A stretch of DNA of 64,000 nucleotides from Flaccisagitta enflata (GCA_965153355.1 OZ231127.1:90334001-90398000), one strand, 5' to 3'. Positions 33,170-45,668 are shown, numbered from the stretch's first letter. Notes: a model not told the origin generated them from the sequence alone. A program made the numbers and translations.

Positions 33170-33482
33170 AGTTGCGCGCACGCGACTCTACACCTTTTTC
33201 TGTCGGTTGGTAGGTTGGTCCGTCCGCCCGTCCATAACATTTTTATATTCAACATTTTTAACATTTTGTAACACTTTTTAACATTCTACCTTTTTTACCC
33301 TTCTGAAACATTTTTTAACTTTTTTTAACATTTTTTTAACATTTCTTATTATTTTTTTAAATTTTTGTAACAGTTTTTAACATTTCTTTAACATTCTTAA
33401 CATTCTTTACATTTTAACATGTTTTTACTCTTTTGTTTGTCCTTTCAGGATGCACGCAACTGTTGCCCTCTTGGGCTTGTTT
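33170..33482 (-). mobile_element. HP-A element with private TAACATTTTT tandem
   Basis: AGTTGCGCGCACGCGACTC hairpin, a GTTGGTCCGTCCGCCC tract, then about 180 bp of diverged TAACATTTTT decamers, GGATGCACGCAACTG and GAGGGCAACAG-complement head to CTTGTTT. The tandem is not shared with other copies. Confidence 0.6.
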
Positions 33483-33883
33483 CCCTCTCCCTCTCAATCT
33501 CTTTATTACTCCATTGAATCAGTTCTTTGGTCAATCACTTACCTCTTCTTCTTGCTTTCTTCTCCTTTGCTTTCTCTTATTTTCATATCACTTTTTTCTA
33601 GTTGCAAAATAAAAAAAGAGAGAGAAAGAGGCGGTCGCTGTTGAATTCTGTCAAAGCGAAACAGTTTTGGTCGCTTATCTTAAACAGTCTGAAAATGAGT
33701 TCCATTCTTTCTTGTTTCCACTTACATGCTCCCTTTTCTCCGCATCAATCCATAAGGAGACCACTGCCAGAGCGTAAAAATAATTGTTTAATGATGAAAA
33801 AAATTAAGTTGTAACTGTTTCTGATTTTTAAATTGAGGTAAAATGATTTTCCCACCTGCTTTTGCTATTGGCTTTCTATTTTT
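33483..33883. other. No gene seen
   Basis: Pyrimidine-biased; short frames without domains. Confidence 0.45.
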
Positions 33884-34128
33884 AGTTGCGGACACGCAAC
33901 TCTATAAGAGGCTTTGTCCGTCCGTCCGTCCGTCCGTCCGTCCGTCCGTCCGTCCGTTGGTCCGTCACGCTCGAGTTGAAAACGCAAGAAACACGCATTT
34001 ACAATGCTGCAGTTGTCGTTGAATATGTGTGGGTGTATGTTAGTGTGTGGGAAGGGAGTTTGAGTGAGGCTGGGGGTTGACTGCTCCTGCCCACCCGTCC
34101 GTAACGATATTGTGACCCCGCGTCACAT
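33884..34128 (-). mobile_element. HP-B element, complete
   Basis: TTTTT then AGTTGCGGACACGCAACTCT, TATAAGAGGCTTTGTCCGTC, (GTCC)n of about 13 units, GAGTTGAAAACGCAAG, TGCTCCTGCCCACCCGTCCG and ATATTGTGACCCCGCGTCAC. Confidence 0.82.
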
Positions 34129-34427
34129 GTTTATGGAGTGTCTGTGATATCTATTTTATTTCTCTTATAATTAAAAAGCAATATTTTGGTATGAAAAACT
34201 GAGCCAAAACCACTCTGGTGAAAATTGTCTCCAATAACTTTCACCCTTACCCCGCATCCAAATAGCTTTCTCTGGACCTTAGTTTCAACCATTTTTAAGG
34301 GTTTTATGCCACTAATTCTCATATCAACCTTGATCCCCCAATTTTTAATACTACCCATAGTCCAATGCCGTTGCCCCTTTTCAATGCCATTTCATTTCAA
34401 ACAAACCATTCATCCATCCCCATTTTT

Positions 34428-34635
34428 AGTTGCAGACACGCAACTCTATGTGAGGCTTTGTCCGTCTGTTGATCCATTGGTCCATTAGTCCATTGGTCCA
34501 TTGGTCTGTCAATGAGCAAGAGTCAAAAACAGGGAAAAACGAGCTTTTTAAGAGCTTTTTGTGTATGTGTGTGTTGGAAGGGGGGTTGGGTGGGGGGTTG
34601 GGTGGGGAGTGGGGTGTGGATGGGGGTTGGATGCC
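34428..34635 (-). mobile_element. HP-B element, hairpin-side part, split by FB-2
   Basis: AGTTGCAGACACGCAACTC tail, GTTGATCCATTGGTCC tract, G-rich stretch to GGGGGTTGGATGCC, where FB-2 begins. The head part continues at 39438-39490. Confidence 0.82.
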
Positions 34636-35491
34636 TGGTGTGTTCAGGAATTGCAAAAAATGCTTAAAACGCCTGTGCCAAAAGTTTGGGTATGGTACAT
34701 GATGTATATAATGAGGGGGAACCATCGGTGGGACTTTTTGTCTAACCATATTAGTGCTCGGATGAGTTTTAGTTGGCCAAAAATGGCCTAAAATGGCCAA
34801 ATTTGAATATGGACCCTCTAACTTGCAAAATGGCAAAAACAGTCAAATTTTCACCACCCAACATACTTTTTTGGCTTAATGGAGTCAGAATACACAAAGG
34901 TAGGTGGTAGAGTGGATGGGTGGGAGAGGGTCACCCATGGGGTGGGGGTAAGGGGGCCAAATTGGCCAAAATTCACCTCCTGATGGAGGTGGTTGTAAAA
35001 AATGACAAAAATAAAAAAAGTTGATTTTTTTTGCAAGAATAGGTGGTAACTAGTGCGTTTCAGCAAAAAAATTGGATTCATTTTGGAAAATGAACAAAAA
35101 ATGATCAAATCAAAGTGTTGATGGTTGTTGGTAATTTTGGGGTATGAACCATTCAACTTCAATTGCTTATAACTTTTTTACGCTGAGGAGAAAAAAAATA
35201 TGGTTGATCTCATCTGAAAGATCTTTCAAAACTCTTTCAGAATCTCACTGATTTCAACTCATTTCTTTCAAAAATGGCAGTACAGTGATCTCCCAAAGTA
35301 CAGTAAATATTGATTTCTTGGGCGATAGAACCATTCAACTTTGATTGTTAATGAATTTTTAAGACTTTAAAGCATACAAATTTGGTTGGTCTCATCTGAA
35401 AGAGCTTTCAAAACTCTTTCAGAATCTCATGAATTTTAACTCATTTGGTTCTAAAATGGCGGTAAAGTGATCTCACAAAGTACAGTAAATA
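34636..35491 (+). repeat. FB-2 left inverted arm
   Basis: Single-copy outer part to about 35110, then units with GAACCATTCAACTTNGATTG near 35143 and 35324. It continues after the MITE at 36104-36480 with units near 36118 and 36311. Confidence 0.85.
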
Positions 35492-36103
35492 ACACCTCTC
35501 ATATAATTAAAAGAACTAGCAAAATGAGCAAAATTGATAGAAATAATGGAGTCAGTGGGCTGAAATTTGACACAGAGGTAGCTAAAATATGGTATTTTTA
35601 CAAATCGGGGCATAATTGTGTACCCGTGAAAGTGCGTGGAAAGTGTCTCTCTCAGAAAGTGTCATGCTATAAATGCAATGAAATATTATGACCGGTTTTG
35701 ATGTGGAAACTTTTGATAATGAGACATCATAAACCTACTTGAATTTTACCACGAAAAATGCAAGAAAACATCAATGCTCAGGTTCTTATATAACTAACAG
35801 ACAAAAAATGAGTTCTGGGTACCAAGATACAGTCAGAGACAGCTGTGAAAAGCATTGAAACCCCTTGTCAAATAAAATCGCTTTAGCGACACATTTGAAG
35901 CTTAACTAAACCTAAAATTTTAAGATTTTATTTGATCAAGCTATTTTCAGCTCTTGGTTGACATGATTTGGAATTTTTTTGTAGAACCCTCATGGAAATA
36001 ACATGTTTTGATATTATCTTTAGCCTGGACTCATGTTTTAAATTTTAAAACGCGATTAAAGTATACGTTCTGATCCCAGTTTGCCTAATTTTGTGAGAGG
36101 TGT
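35492..36103. mobile_element. 612-bp MITE with TA target duplication inside FB-2
   Basis: Ends ACACCTCTCATATAATTA and, inverted, ACACCTCTCACAAAATTA. TA lies on both sides (35490-35491, 36104-36105). Joining the flanks recreates GTAAATATTGATTTC exactly as in the neighbouring FB-2 unit at about 35297. No transposase; the short frame at 35467-35691 crosses the boundary and is not a gene. Confidence 0.88.
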
Positions 36104-36480
36104 TATTGATTTCTTGGGCGATAGAACCATTCAACTTTGGCTGTTTATAAATTTTAAATACTATAAAGCATACAAATTTGGTTGGTCTCATCTAAAAGAG
36201 CTTTCAAAACTATTTCAGAATCTCATGAATTTCAACTCATTTGGTTCAAAAACGGCAGTACAGTGCAGTGATCTCACAAAGTACAGTAAATATTGCTTTT
36301 TTTTTTTTTGATGATGGAACCATTCAACTTCGATTGCCTATAACTTTTTAGCTAATTGATGCAAACAAAAGCAGTTAATCTCATTTGATAGATCTTTCAA
36401 AACTCTCTGCAATCTTATGAATTTCAACCATTTGGTATAAAAATAGCGGCACACTGATCTTCCAAAGTACAGTAGATATT

Positions 36481-36784
36481 GTAAACCTCACAGTACCTCA
36501 TTACTCATGAGTTGCTGCTGATTTGGTGCAAAAACGACAGTATGCTAAGAGGCAACTTACAACCATGTTAGAGACATTGACTTCTACAACAATTATTTAT
36601 TGAGTTATGATTTTCTGAATCTTTTTTTACATCTCGCGATTATTTGCAATTTTCGCCGTTTTTTCGGTTATTTGCCATACTTGAATAATGAGCTCTTGCT
36701 TGCAACATCTGACACTAAGTAATCAAAAGACCAGTCATTTTTTACCTCCACACATGCCTAATCAAGAAAATATGCTCCCTTTTT
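36481..36784. other. FB-2 interior, no gene seen
   Basis: About 300 bp without frames or repeats that I recognise. Confidence 0.45.
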
Positions 36785-37325
36785 GGGCAGCGGCCCCAAA
36801 GGGCCGATGTCCTGTAGGACACAGGGGGGAATTTCCAGACGTCCGTCCTTCCGTCCTTCCGTCCGTCCGTCTGTCCGTCCGTCCGTCCGTCCCCCCCCCT
36901 GGTTGGCCATCAAGGCCTCAAATTTGTCCTCACAGCCCTAGATTTAGCCCTTCAGGCCTCAAATCAGCCTTCCAGGCCTCAAATCAGCCCCCACCCACCT
37001 CAAATCTGACCTCTAGACCTCAGATCTGCCCTCCAGACCTTCAATTAGCCCTCCAAGCATCAAATCAGCCCTCTGTGGCTCAGATTTACCCTCCAAACCT
37101 CAAATCTGCTCTCCAAGCCTTAATTCTGCCCTCTAGCCTTCAAATATGCCTTCTTTGGCCTGAATCAGTCATCTATAGCCTGAAATATGCCCCCTCAGGA
37201 CGTCTGGAAATTCCCCCCTGTGTTCTACAGGACATCGGCCCTTTGGGGGCGCTGCCCTGCTCCCGCTCCACTTCTTCACTGGATCGCTCCCAGCAGGGCA
37301 TTGGGTACCGCTGACCATGTGCGAT
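36785..37325 (+). mobile_element. MC element with hybrid arms, inside FB-2
   Basis: GGGCAGCGGCCCCAAAGGGC, CGATGTCCTGTAGGACACAG and GGGGGGAATTTCCAGACGTC: the arm joins the CGAT and AATTTCC parts of one arm type with the TCCTGTAG core of the other. (GTCC)n, monomers of CCTCAAATCNGCCCTCCAGG, the opposite arm and tail GGCATTGGGTACCGCTGACC follow. Confidence 0.8.
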
Positions 37326-37385
37326 CCTTGGATGACTAGTTATGCCCATTACCTTATTGCAAATACCCCCCCTCTCCAGACACCC

Positions 37386-37972
37386 TACCCAAGGGCAATA
37401 TGTGGTCAGCGATACCTATTGCCCTGCTTAGTATATTTGTGACTGTAGGTGATGGTAAGCAGGGCAGCGGCCCCAAAGGTGACGATGTCCTGTAGAACAC
37501 ACGGGGACTTTCATTCGTTTGTTTGTTTGTTGAAGCTGGGATTTGAGTTCAAAGCTGAGATTTAAGCCTTGAGACTGGGATTTAAGCCTTGAGGCGGGGA
37601 ATAAAGCCTTGATAATAGGACTCCAGTCTTGACGCTGAGATTTGAGACTTGAGGCTGAAATCCCAGCCTTGAGGCTTAAATCCCAGCCTCGAGACTCAAT
37701 TTCAGCCTCCAGTCTCAAATCTCAGCGTTGAGGCTGGGATTTGAGCCTCAAGGCTGGGATTTCAGCCTCAAGGCTGGAATTTGAGCCTCAAGGCCGGAAT
37801 TTGAGAACCAAGGGTGGGACTTAAGCCTTGAGAATGGGATTTGAGCCTGGAGGCTAGGATTTGAGCCTGGAGGCTAGTATTTGAGCCCCGAGGCTAGAGG
37901 GGGACAAACAAAGGGAGAAACGAATGAACGAACAAACAAACGAACAAATGAAGGAAAGTCCCACAAAAAGGG
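37386..37972 (-). mobile_element. MC element with deleted right arm, inside FB-2
   Basis: Tail AAGGGCAATATGTGGTCAGC, arm CAGGGCAGCGGCCCCAAAGG with GTCCTGTAGAACACACG, monomers of GGCTGGGATTTGAGCCTNNA changing strand at about 37660-37730, a (GAAC) tract and GTCCC. The right arm jumps from GTCCC to ACAAAAAGG, a deletion of most of it. Confidence 0.75.
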
Positions 37973-38217
37973 ATGCTTGACAAATTTGACCAAAAATGAA
38001 GTTCCTGAATTCTCAAGCGATTTTGGGACTCTTTGCGGACTAAAGACACCCTCAAACCGCTAAGTCTTACGTATGTTTTTGTTTTTGTTTCTTGCTGGCA
38101 ATTTGCTTCAGTCGGCGGCTGAATTGGTGGTCAAACAAGTGCTTAGGAAGCACAAGACGCATGTTTGCAGAACTGAACGTCGGCCTCAAGATGATGTCAA
38201 GGCCTTGTACACAGAAG

Positions 38218-38218
<1 letters not shown>

Positions 38219-38257
<39 letters not shown>

Positions 38258-38279
38258 GTACACACACACACATACATGT

Positions 38280-38371
<92 letters not shown>
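38219..38371. repeat. (CA)n with two TGTGTACA inserts
   Basis: CA array interrupted twice by CATGTGTACACACA at about 38254 and 38275. Confidence 0.95.
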
Positions 38372-38375
<4 letters not shown>

Positions 38376-38404
38376 AAGAATAAATAAAGAATAGTAAGAA
38401 AGCA

Positions 38405-39437
38405 GTAACAATATTTTTTTTTGATGGATATTTGAGAGATCACCGCCATTTTTGGAACCATAAAATTCTGAAAGGGTTTTGAAAGATATTTCAGATGAGA
38501 TCAACCAAATGTGTATCCTTTTAAGTGTTTCAAATTATTAACAGTCAAAGTTGAATAATTCCATCATCCAAAAAAAAAACAATATTTACTGTACTTTGGG
38601 AGATCACAGTACCGCCATTTTTCAACCAAATGAGTTGAAGTTCATGAGATTCTGAAAGGGTTTTGAAAGATCTTTCAGATGAGATCAACCAAATTTTTTC
38701 GCACTAAAGTGTTCAAAATCTATAAACAGTCAAAGTTGGATGGTTCCATCACACAAGAAATCAATATTTACTGTACTTTGGGAGATCACTGTACTACCAT
38801 TTTTAAACGAAATGAGTTGAAATCCGTGAGATTCTGAAAGAGTTTTGAAAGATCTTTCATATGAGATCAACCATATTTTTTTTCTCCTCAGCATAAAAAA
38901 GTTATAAGCAATTGAAGTTAAATGGTTCATACCCTAAAATTACCAACAACCATCAACACTTTGATTTGATCATTTTTTGTTCATTTTCCAAAATGAATCC
39001 AATTTTTTTGCTGAAACGCACTAGTTAACACCTATTCTTGCCAAAAAAATCGACTTTTTTGATTTTTGTCATTTTTTACAACCACCTCCATCAGGAGGTG
39101 AATTTTGGCCAATTTGGCCCCCTTACCCCAACCCCATGGGTGACCCTTCCCACCCATCCACTCTACCACCTACCTTAGTGTATTCTGACTCCAATAAGCC
39201 AAAAAAGTAAGTTGGGTGGTGAAAATTTGACTGTTTTTGCCATTTTGCAAGTTAGAGGGTCCATAGTCAAATTTGGCCATTTTAGGCCATTTTTGGCCAA
39301 CTAAAACTCATCCGAGCACTAATATGGTGAGACAAAAAGTCCCACCGACGGTTCCCCCTCATTATATACATCATGTACCGTACCCAAACTTTTGGCACAG
39401 GCGTTTTTAGCATTTTTTGCAATTCCTGAACACACCA
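38405..39437 (-). repeat. FB-2 right inverted arm
   Basis: Reverse complement of the left arm, with three tandem units (steps of about 180 bp) on its inner side. Confidence 0.85.
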
Positions 39438-39490
39438 TTGGATGCCCCTGTCCAGCCGGCGGCAACAATATTGTGACCTTGCGTCACTTG
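39438..39490 (-). mobile_element. HP-B element, head part, split by FB-2
   Basis: TTGGATGCCCCTGTCCAGCC, GCGGCAACAATATTGTGACC and TTGCGTCACTTG complete the element begun at 34428. Confidence 0.8.
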
Positions 39491-39561
39491 TTTGCCTTTC
39501 TCACAGAATATCTAAGGGAAACAGCTAATTTTTGTAGTAACAATGACCCGTTACCAATTAC

Positions 39562-40171
39562 CCCCATCCCCAACTTATGCTTTCTCTCGCGAATGGCCGG
39601 GTCTTGTTGGGGATAACATCGCCCCTTCCAAATGCTTTATTCTAATGCCCCTTTGAACAAACCATCCATTCATCCCAAACTTGTACTTTCTATCATGACT
39701 ATGGACCAGATCTTGATGGGGATGCTGAGATGCTTCTCGTTCTTTTCAGCGCTCCTTTCATTTTATCACTCATCCCAAATCTTTGCTTTTTCTCGTGTAG
39801 GAATGGCAATGACCCTTTCAAATGCCCCTTTCATCCATCCATCCATCCATCCATGAATCCATCCATCCATCCATCCATCTCTGATCTTCGCAATGTCTTG
39901 TGAGTCTGAGCCGAGTCTCGAAGGACAACAAAACATCCATCTTCCCCTTATTTTCTTTATGGGGATGGCAATGCTACAATCCAAGGCTAGTATCTTATGC
40001 CCGGTTTCGATCAATATTCAAGTAGAATTAAAGTTTTAAACATCAATTCCTAATTTTTGCTGTCTCTTGAGAGTCCCGCGAAAAAAGCCAGGTCTTGATG
40101 GGGATGCCAATGCCCATCCCCCCTCAAACTCGTCGTCTCACCTTTTCATCCTACCATCTATCCCCAACCTT

Positions 40172-40215
<44 letters not shown>

Positions 40216-40327
40216 CTAGGACCGGGTCTTGATGGTGATGCCCCTTTCCAATGCCCCTTTCATCATGCCACCCATCCCCAATCATTGCCTCTCTCTTGTG
40301 ACTGAGCCGGGTCTTGATGGTGATGCA
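39562..40327 (+). repeat. Degenerate satellite, unit about 100-130 bp
   Basis: Blocks of CCCATCCCCAA, TTGCTTTCTCTCGTG, CCGGGTCTTGATGGGGATGC and AATGCCCCTTTCATCC recur about five or six times. A (CATC)n run lies at 39834-39880 and (CT)n at 40168-40213, each within a unit. Confidence 0.65.
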
Positions 40328-40429
40328 AAGACTGAAGACTGCCTCTGGCAAAAATGATGGACGAAAAAACAAAGACTGAAGATCGACAGAATTGAATTGG
40401 GATCGACTTCCTTCTGAAACCTTCTTTCT

Positions 40430-40750
40430 GGTCGCGTGCACGAAACTCTTCAAGTTGCCAGGATTGCCGGTCCGTGGGTCCATCCGTCTGTCACACATTA
40501 TGGGAGTCAGTTACAGACTGATAGATCACGTTTTACCCCAGTTCCCCAGATTTGTACATCGCATGTATGCACATAATTATAACCCGCCAAGTCTGTGGTC
40601 CATCCAAAGATCGAACAGTAACATTCAGTTTTAATGGTGTTTACAGGTGTTTTTTTTTGTTTATATCACTACTCTTGCTTGATAAACCTATTTGATCACT
40701 GCCCCTGCCCATCTGCACGCTACAAGGGTGGCGGTGTATCTGGCCTTTTT
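40430..40750 (-). mobile_element. HP-A element, long middle
   Basis: GTCGCGTGCACGAAACTC hairpin end, GGTCCGTGGGTCCATCC tract, GCCCCTGCCCATCTGCACGC and GGTGTATCTGGCCTTTT head. 40751-41045 after it shows no feature. Confidence 0.6.
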
Positions 40751-41044
40751 TATTTGATGATAGGATGCCTTGACTCTCTCATCATTTCTCTTCCTCGTCC
40801 TCATCTTTAGTCCCAACGTTGTTCCCCTCGAGCTAAGCTATCTTATACCTATCTTCATATACCCCTCTACCCATAGAGCCTCACCCCCCCAACCACCCCA
40901 TCCCCACCCCTTCCCCATCCCTCCTCATAACGGGATCTTCGATCAGTCATCTTCCACACATTTCTTTTTTTTTTCTACGCCTTCCCATATTTCTCTAATC
41001 AAAACCAAGAATCGCAAAGTCAAATCTAGGACGCGATAGAATCA

Positions 41045-41242
<198 letters not shown>

Positions 41243-43554
41243 TAGACATGTTCCAAGGGACAATATGTCCTTCGGGAGGAAGGGAAGGGAAGGATTTTGT
41301 CCCTCCCACGAAGGGAACCGAATTATCCGAATGTTTTGCAATTTTATTCATCATAGGTATACAGCTAAACTTGCAACAAACAGTCACTGTATCAAACGCA
41401 AGTGGATGAAACTTAACCCATTTCAGAGTCCTAAAAGTGTTGCATTGCTTCTACAAGGACGGACACACGTGGCACTAAGGGCGTTTTTTTAGTAATATGG
41501 CGAATAAACAATGAATTTTTTATTTCAATTTTTGATTGATAGATCTATAGATAGGTCTTATGGAGAGCGATCCACACCAGTTTTGAACAATTTTTTATCT
41601 TGTATTGCCAAGAAAGTTACTTTAAGTAATGTTTTCCTCTTTATATCATTACTGAGACAGAAAAAAAATCCATTGCCGCCTTTTGCCATGGAAAGACTAG
41701 GCTCTATCATTAGCTATGGCAATAACGATTTTAGGTTCAAAATATGAAGATGGCAACTGTCAAGCTTCGGCAGCAAGCAAGGATGCCCGACTCTCCAACA
41801 TCTTGAGAGTAACCAGGCTTGAGCTATGGCTTTGAACTATGAATCAATGGTTTGATGTCATCCCTAATAGTCAGGTGTACATTATCGAACCTATTTTTGA
41901 GACACTCGTGACCCCTAGGGGGGACCTTAATTAGGGTCAAATGGTCAAATTTGGCTTGTCTCCTGCTTGTCTCCACATGAAAAGTGCAAGCAGAAGCAAT
42001 CAAAAAATGTCTAATTGGACCGTATCATGACTCCTTATCATTTAATATTAATCACTTGAAACGTACAAAAAATTTGTTTGAGCTCCGTTGACAATAAGTT
42101 CCTTAAAAACGATTTTCTAGCGTTCAGTACACCCTCTCTATTTTTGAGCAAAATTTCACTCAGATCACAGTATAATAATTATTATTTTATTAAACTTAAC
42201 TTTGCTTCATAGTTAAGCATATTATGTTTGTTTGTCTGAAAGACAACTACTTGAAGGGTATATTTCCCAAATTTCATGTTTCCAAGTGGCTCCAAAGCGG
42301 CTCAATTGCATTTTTTCTATAGCGTATCAATTCGCGCACACCCCCAGATTTGTTCCTAACGCATACCTAACGCTTAAGATATGCCACTATGGCGTGAAAA
42401 CGAAACAATTTACACAAAATCTGATCACACCACGTGAAAGAGCGTGAAATTTTGAATCTAAACTGAAAATTTCAAGTCTTAACTACCAGACGTTTGGTCA
42501 CAATGAAATTTTACATTTTGTTGGTCCTGAAGTGTGAACAGAATTGATACGCTCATCGACGGCTCATTGTAGTTAATTCTTTGTTTCCACACAGCGCTCC
42601 TCACACAAATGCGCGATGCTTTTTTGTCTTAATTTGATAAAATTTCTTAAAATTAAAATTGGCATATCTCAGGAACTGTTCGAGCTACCCATTGAAATTT
42701 TGCATGGTTATTACCTAGACCAAGAGGGTCTTTTCCTTAAATCTGATGCGACTTACAGAATGTCAAGCAGTCCAACCAGACCAACCAGCCTACCAGATGA
42801 AAAAATGAAAAAATGGCATAACTTCTAAAGTAATTGTCCGATTTGGTAGAAATTTTTCATGAAGCTTCCTTTAAAGGTTCCTCGTCACTGACATAAAAAA
42901 GAGCTTGGGGAAAAAATATTTTCTTCCAACAGCCCACCCAGCCAGAAATGGTACTTATAGAGATTTTTTTAAAAAACTATAAAAATTCAAAAAAATTTCA
43001 GAAACATGATCCCACATGTTTGCTTGAACCTTATCAATAAGAATTCAACTGTCATATTGATTTCTTAGTTGTATTTAGCTAAATTTTCTAGTAATAAGAT
43101 TGCCAACATCTTTTTTTAAGCCTAATTTGCATGAAAAATGAGCTTACTTAAGAAAATCCAAGTATGGATTCATATGTAAGAATAGGTAAGCTACATGATG
43201 ACGTATGGTTTTGTTCAATATTCAAACATGTAAATTTGATGAATTTCATCCCGTCCATGTCGGGTTAGCATGACACAAGCCAGATACACTTTTTATCACT
43301 TTAGGAGTTATAGCACATGGAAAATAGTTGCAATATCTGCTCATTGCATTATGGAAATCCATCCTCGCATCTTTCATCGATTTTTTCCCATAAAAAACGG
43401 GACCAAAATGCAGCTGAGGAACAGCAGAGACAGCTGAGAGGCAGGAGAAGCTGCAGGGGAGTGAGAGTTTTTTGTTTTCATTGCACTTTCTGGCAATCAA
43501 AAGAGGTGGCCTCTATGTACAAAAATGTAAACCATTGCTCTCACAGACTCCAGA
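41243..43554. other. AT-rich low-feature region, no gene seen
   Basis: 2.3 kb without microsatellites or HP/MC copies. All frames are under about 90 codons and show no domain. Phrases such as CATAACTTCTAAAGTAATTG suggest old transposon sequence but I cannot assign it. Confidence 0.5.
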
Positions 43555-43680
43555 CAGATGGTACAGACGGGTAAGCATGCCCTATTTTCCAGTGTGCGTG
43601 GGCAGGAACAGTTGTGGAAAAAGTCACTTGGGCATTTGGGCACAACTTTGTCCGCAACTGAATAGTGCAAAAATTCCCAA
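43555..43680 (+). mobile_element. Decayed HP-A
   Basis: GTACAGACGGGTAAGCATGC, GTGCGTGGGCAGGAACAGT, GGTCACTTGGGCATTTGGGC-like stretch and TTTGTCCGCAACTGAAT, in HP-A order. The GCATTTGGGCA block matches the copy at 59801. Confidence 0.45.
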
Positions 43681-43904
43681 AAAAGTAAAAAGAGGGGGGG
43701 GGGAAAGTATCATTTAAAGGAAATGATGACAAAATTTAAACCAAGCGCAGAAAGAAGCCAAGAAATAAAAAAAAAACAAAAAGAAAGAACGAGAGAATGA
43801 GAGAAAGAGAGAAAGATAGAAGGAAAGAGAAAGAGAGAAATAAAGAAAGGGAATGGAAGAATGGATCAACATACGCAGAGAAGTAAAGTGATGCGTTTCC
43901 GTGA

Positions 43905-44015
<111 letters not shown>

Positions 44016-45008
44016 AAAAGCGGCAAGGAAGGAATAAATATTCGGGTCTTCTAGTCATATTTGCGTACCAACCTTGGGGAAATAAAAAATGGCGGATTTT
44101 TAAAACCTTTATGAACCATAACGTGTTGTAACGTATGAAAAATGGATTAAAATTGGTAATGCCTATAAAGCCCTTTGGCTTTGAAAGATCTTTTATTCGA
44201 GTCGTGTCTGGCATTCCTAGTTTTGTTTGTTTAGGAATTGCATAAGTTTGAAGAAAAACAACGGGTGGTCTTTAAAAAGGTAGCTTTTAATCTTTTTAAT
44301 ATTACTTTTAACATTTCTCCTAAATAAAAAAATTTTTTTTATCTACCTAAACATGATTGTGGCCTACATGTTTTATGATGAACATTTTTTATGACGATCA
44401 ATATTTTTCACTCTATCTTTAAAAACTAAATTGAATAAGGGACCACTTAAAGAATTTTGTTTAGATTTGACTAAAAATCAATAATTTTAATAAAATTTAC
44501 TTTTGAATGAGGATAGTTGAATAAAAGTGGGTCCAATTGCACATCCAATACACTAATAATACCTAATTTTCATTTTTAGTTATAAACAGGCAATAATGCT
44601 CAAAAAAATTATTTGGTTTATCATAGAATTTGAATTTGTATATTTTAATCATATATACAAATTCAAAGATTCCTCATTTCAAATATTCATATAATGAACG
44701 ATTAAAAACAGTTTTTCGTTTATTCAGATACAGAGCTACCTTTTTTATGTCCACCCGGTATCACCGACTGGAAAAAGGGCAAATACTGTCTTTTTTCTAT
44801 TGTTAGTTCTGTCTCAACGTTTTTAACGCAATTCAGAATTGTCACATTTACTTGATATCCATGAGCAAATTAAAGAGCATCTAATTTTCTATAAAATGGC
44901 GCCAAGAACGAATTTTTTACTCAATGTGTTTAGTTTCTTATGCTATTACAAACAAAAAACATGCAAATTCTGTAGTGAATTTTCATATTCCTGACAACCT
45001 GTTTTCAT
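44016..45008. other. AT-rich stretch, no gene seen
   Basis: About 1 kb without repeat or coding signal, the left flank of the BEL/Pao insertion. Confidence 0.5.
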
Positions 45009-45013
45009 CCCAA
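45009..45013. other. Target-site duplication, left copy
   Basis: CCCAA just outside the 5' LTR, repeated at 48422-48426. Confidence 0.8.
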
Positions 45014-45021
45014 TATAAAAA
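45014..45021 (+). promoter_or_regulatory. TATA-like sequence at LTR start
   Basis: TATAAAAA stands at the first base of the LTR. It could serve as a TATA box, but its position at the extreme end is unusual and there is no second element to support it. Confidence 0.25.
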
Positions 45022-45518
45022 ACGCAATTAGCAATTTAGAGAAAAGAAACTGTATCTCTGTAAAAGCACTTTTGATAATTCATACTGTATTAAGAATTTG
45101 TCCTTCGTCAGTTTTCTCAACGTATTCTTTCTCCCTTTTTAAAAGTCAAATTCCTTTCTGACTGGTCAATTCTCAATTTTCTTCGTTCGTAAGAATCACG
45201 TTGCCTTCTCAGTTTTGGCGGCCTTCGTCTTTATTTCAATGCCGCCTAAGAATAACAATTGTTCCGATAAAGAATGTAATCTTTCTTTTTGTAATAACTT
45301 TTTCTTTCTAATTTATGTTTTCTTGTTTAATTGAAATTTGGAATGATTCACTTACATTAAATCCTTCGTAAAGAAAAGAACTCTGGACTTTTTATTTCTC
45401 CCTTTTGTGGAAAAAAGGGAAATTGAATCTCTGCAATTCTCCGTCGATAAATTGTGGAAACAAAGACGCTTAATTCTGCAGTTTGGTTATAACTACAGAT
45501 AGATACTTAAAAGAGATA

Positions 45519-45593
<75 letters not shown>

Positions 45594-45662
45594 CAGAATC
45601 CCGCAACTCGACTACAATCACAATTCCCAATTGCTCCCGTTTGAAATTGATAACCTCAGCAA

Positions 45663-45668
45663 AATAAA
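45663..45668 (+). promoter_or_regulatory. Polyadenylation signal candidate AATAAA in LTR
   Basis: AATAAA about 120 bp before the LTR end, conserved in the 3' LTR at 48298-48303. Confidence 0.4.

Larger units (their letters stand above)
34636..39437. mobile_element. FB-2: foldback, Mutator-like element with 9-bp target duplication
   Basis: Termini TGGTGTGTTCAGGAATTGCA and its exact complement are flanked by TTGGATGCC on both sides (34627-34635 and 39438-39446). An uninterrupted HP-B at 21725-21994 carries this 9-mer once. Outer arms of about 0.85-1 kb are inverted, and their inner parts are tandem units of about 180-193 bp (four on the left, three on the right). The interior holds a TA MITE, two MC elements and a CA array. 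No transposase frame. Long inverted repeats with tandem units and 9-bp duplications match Drosophila FB and Mutator-like elements. Confidence 0.87.
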
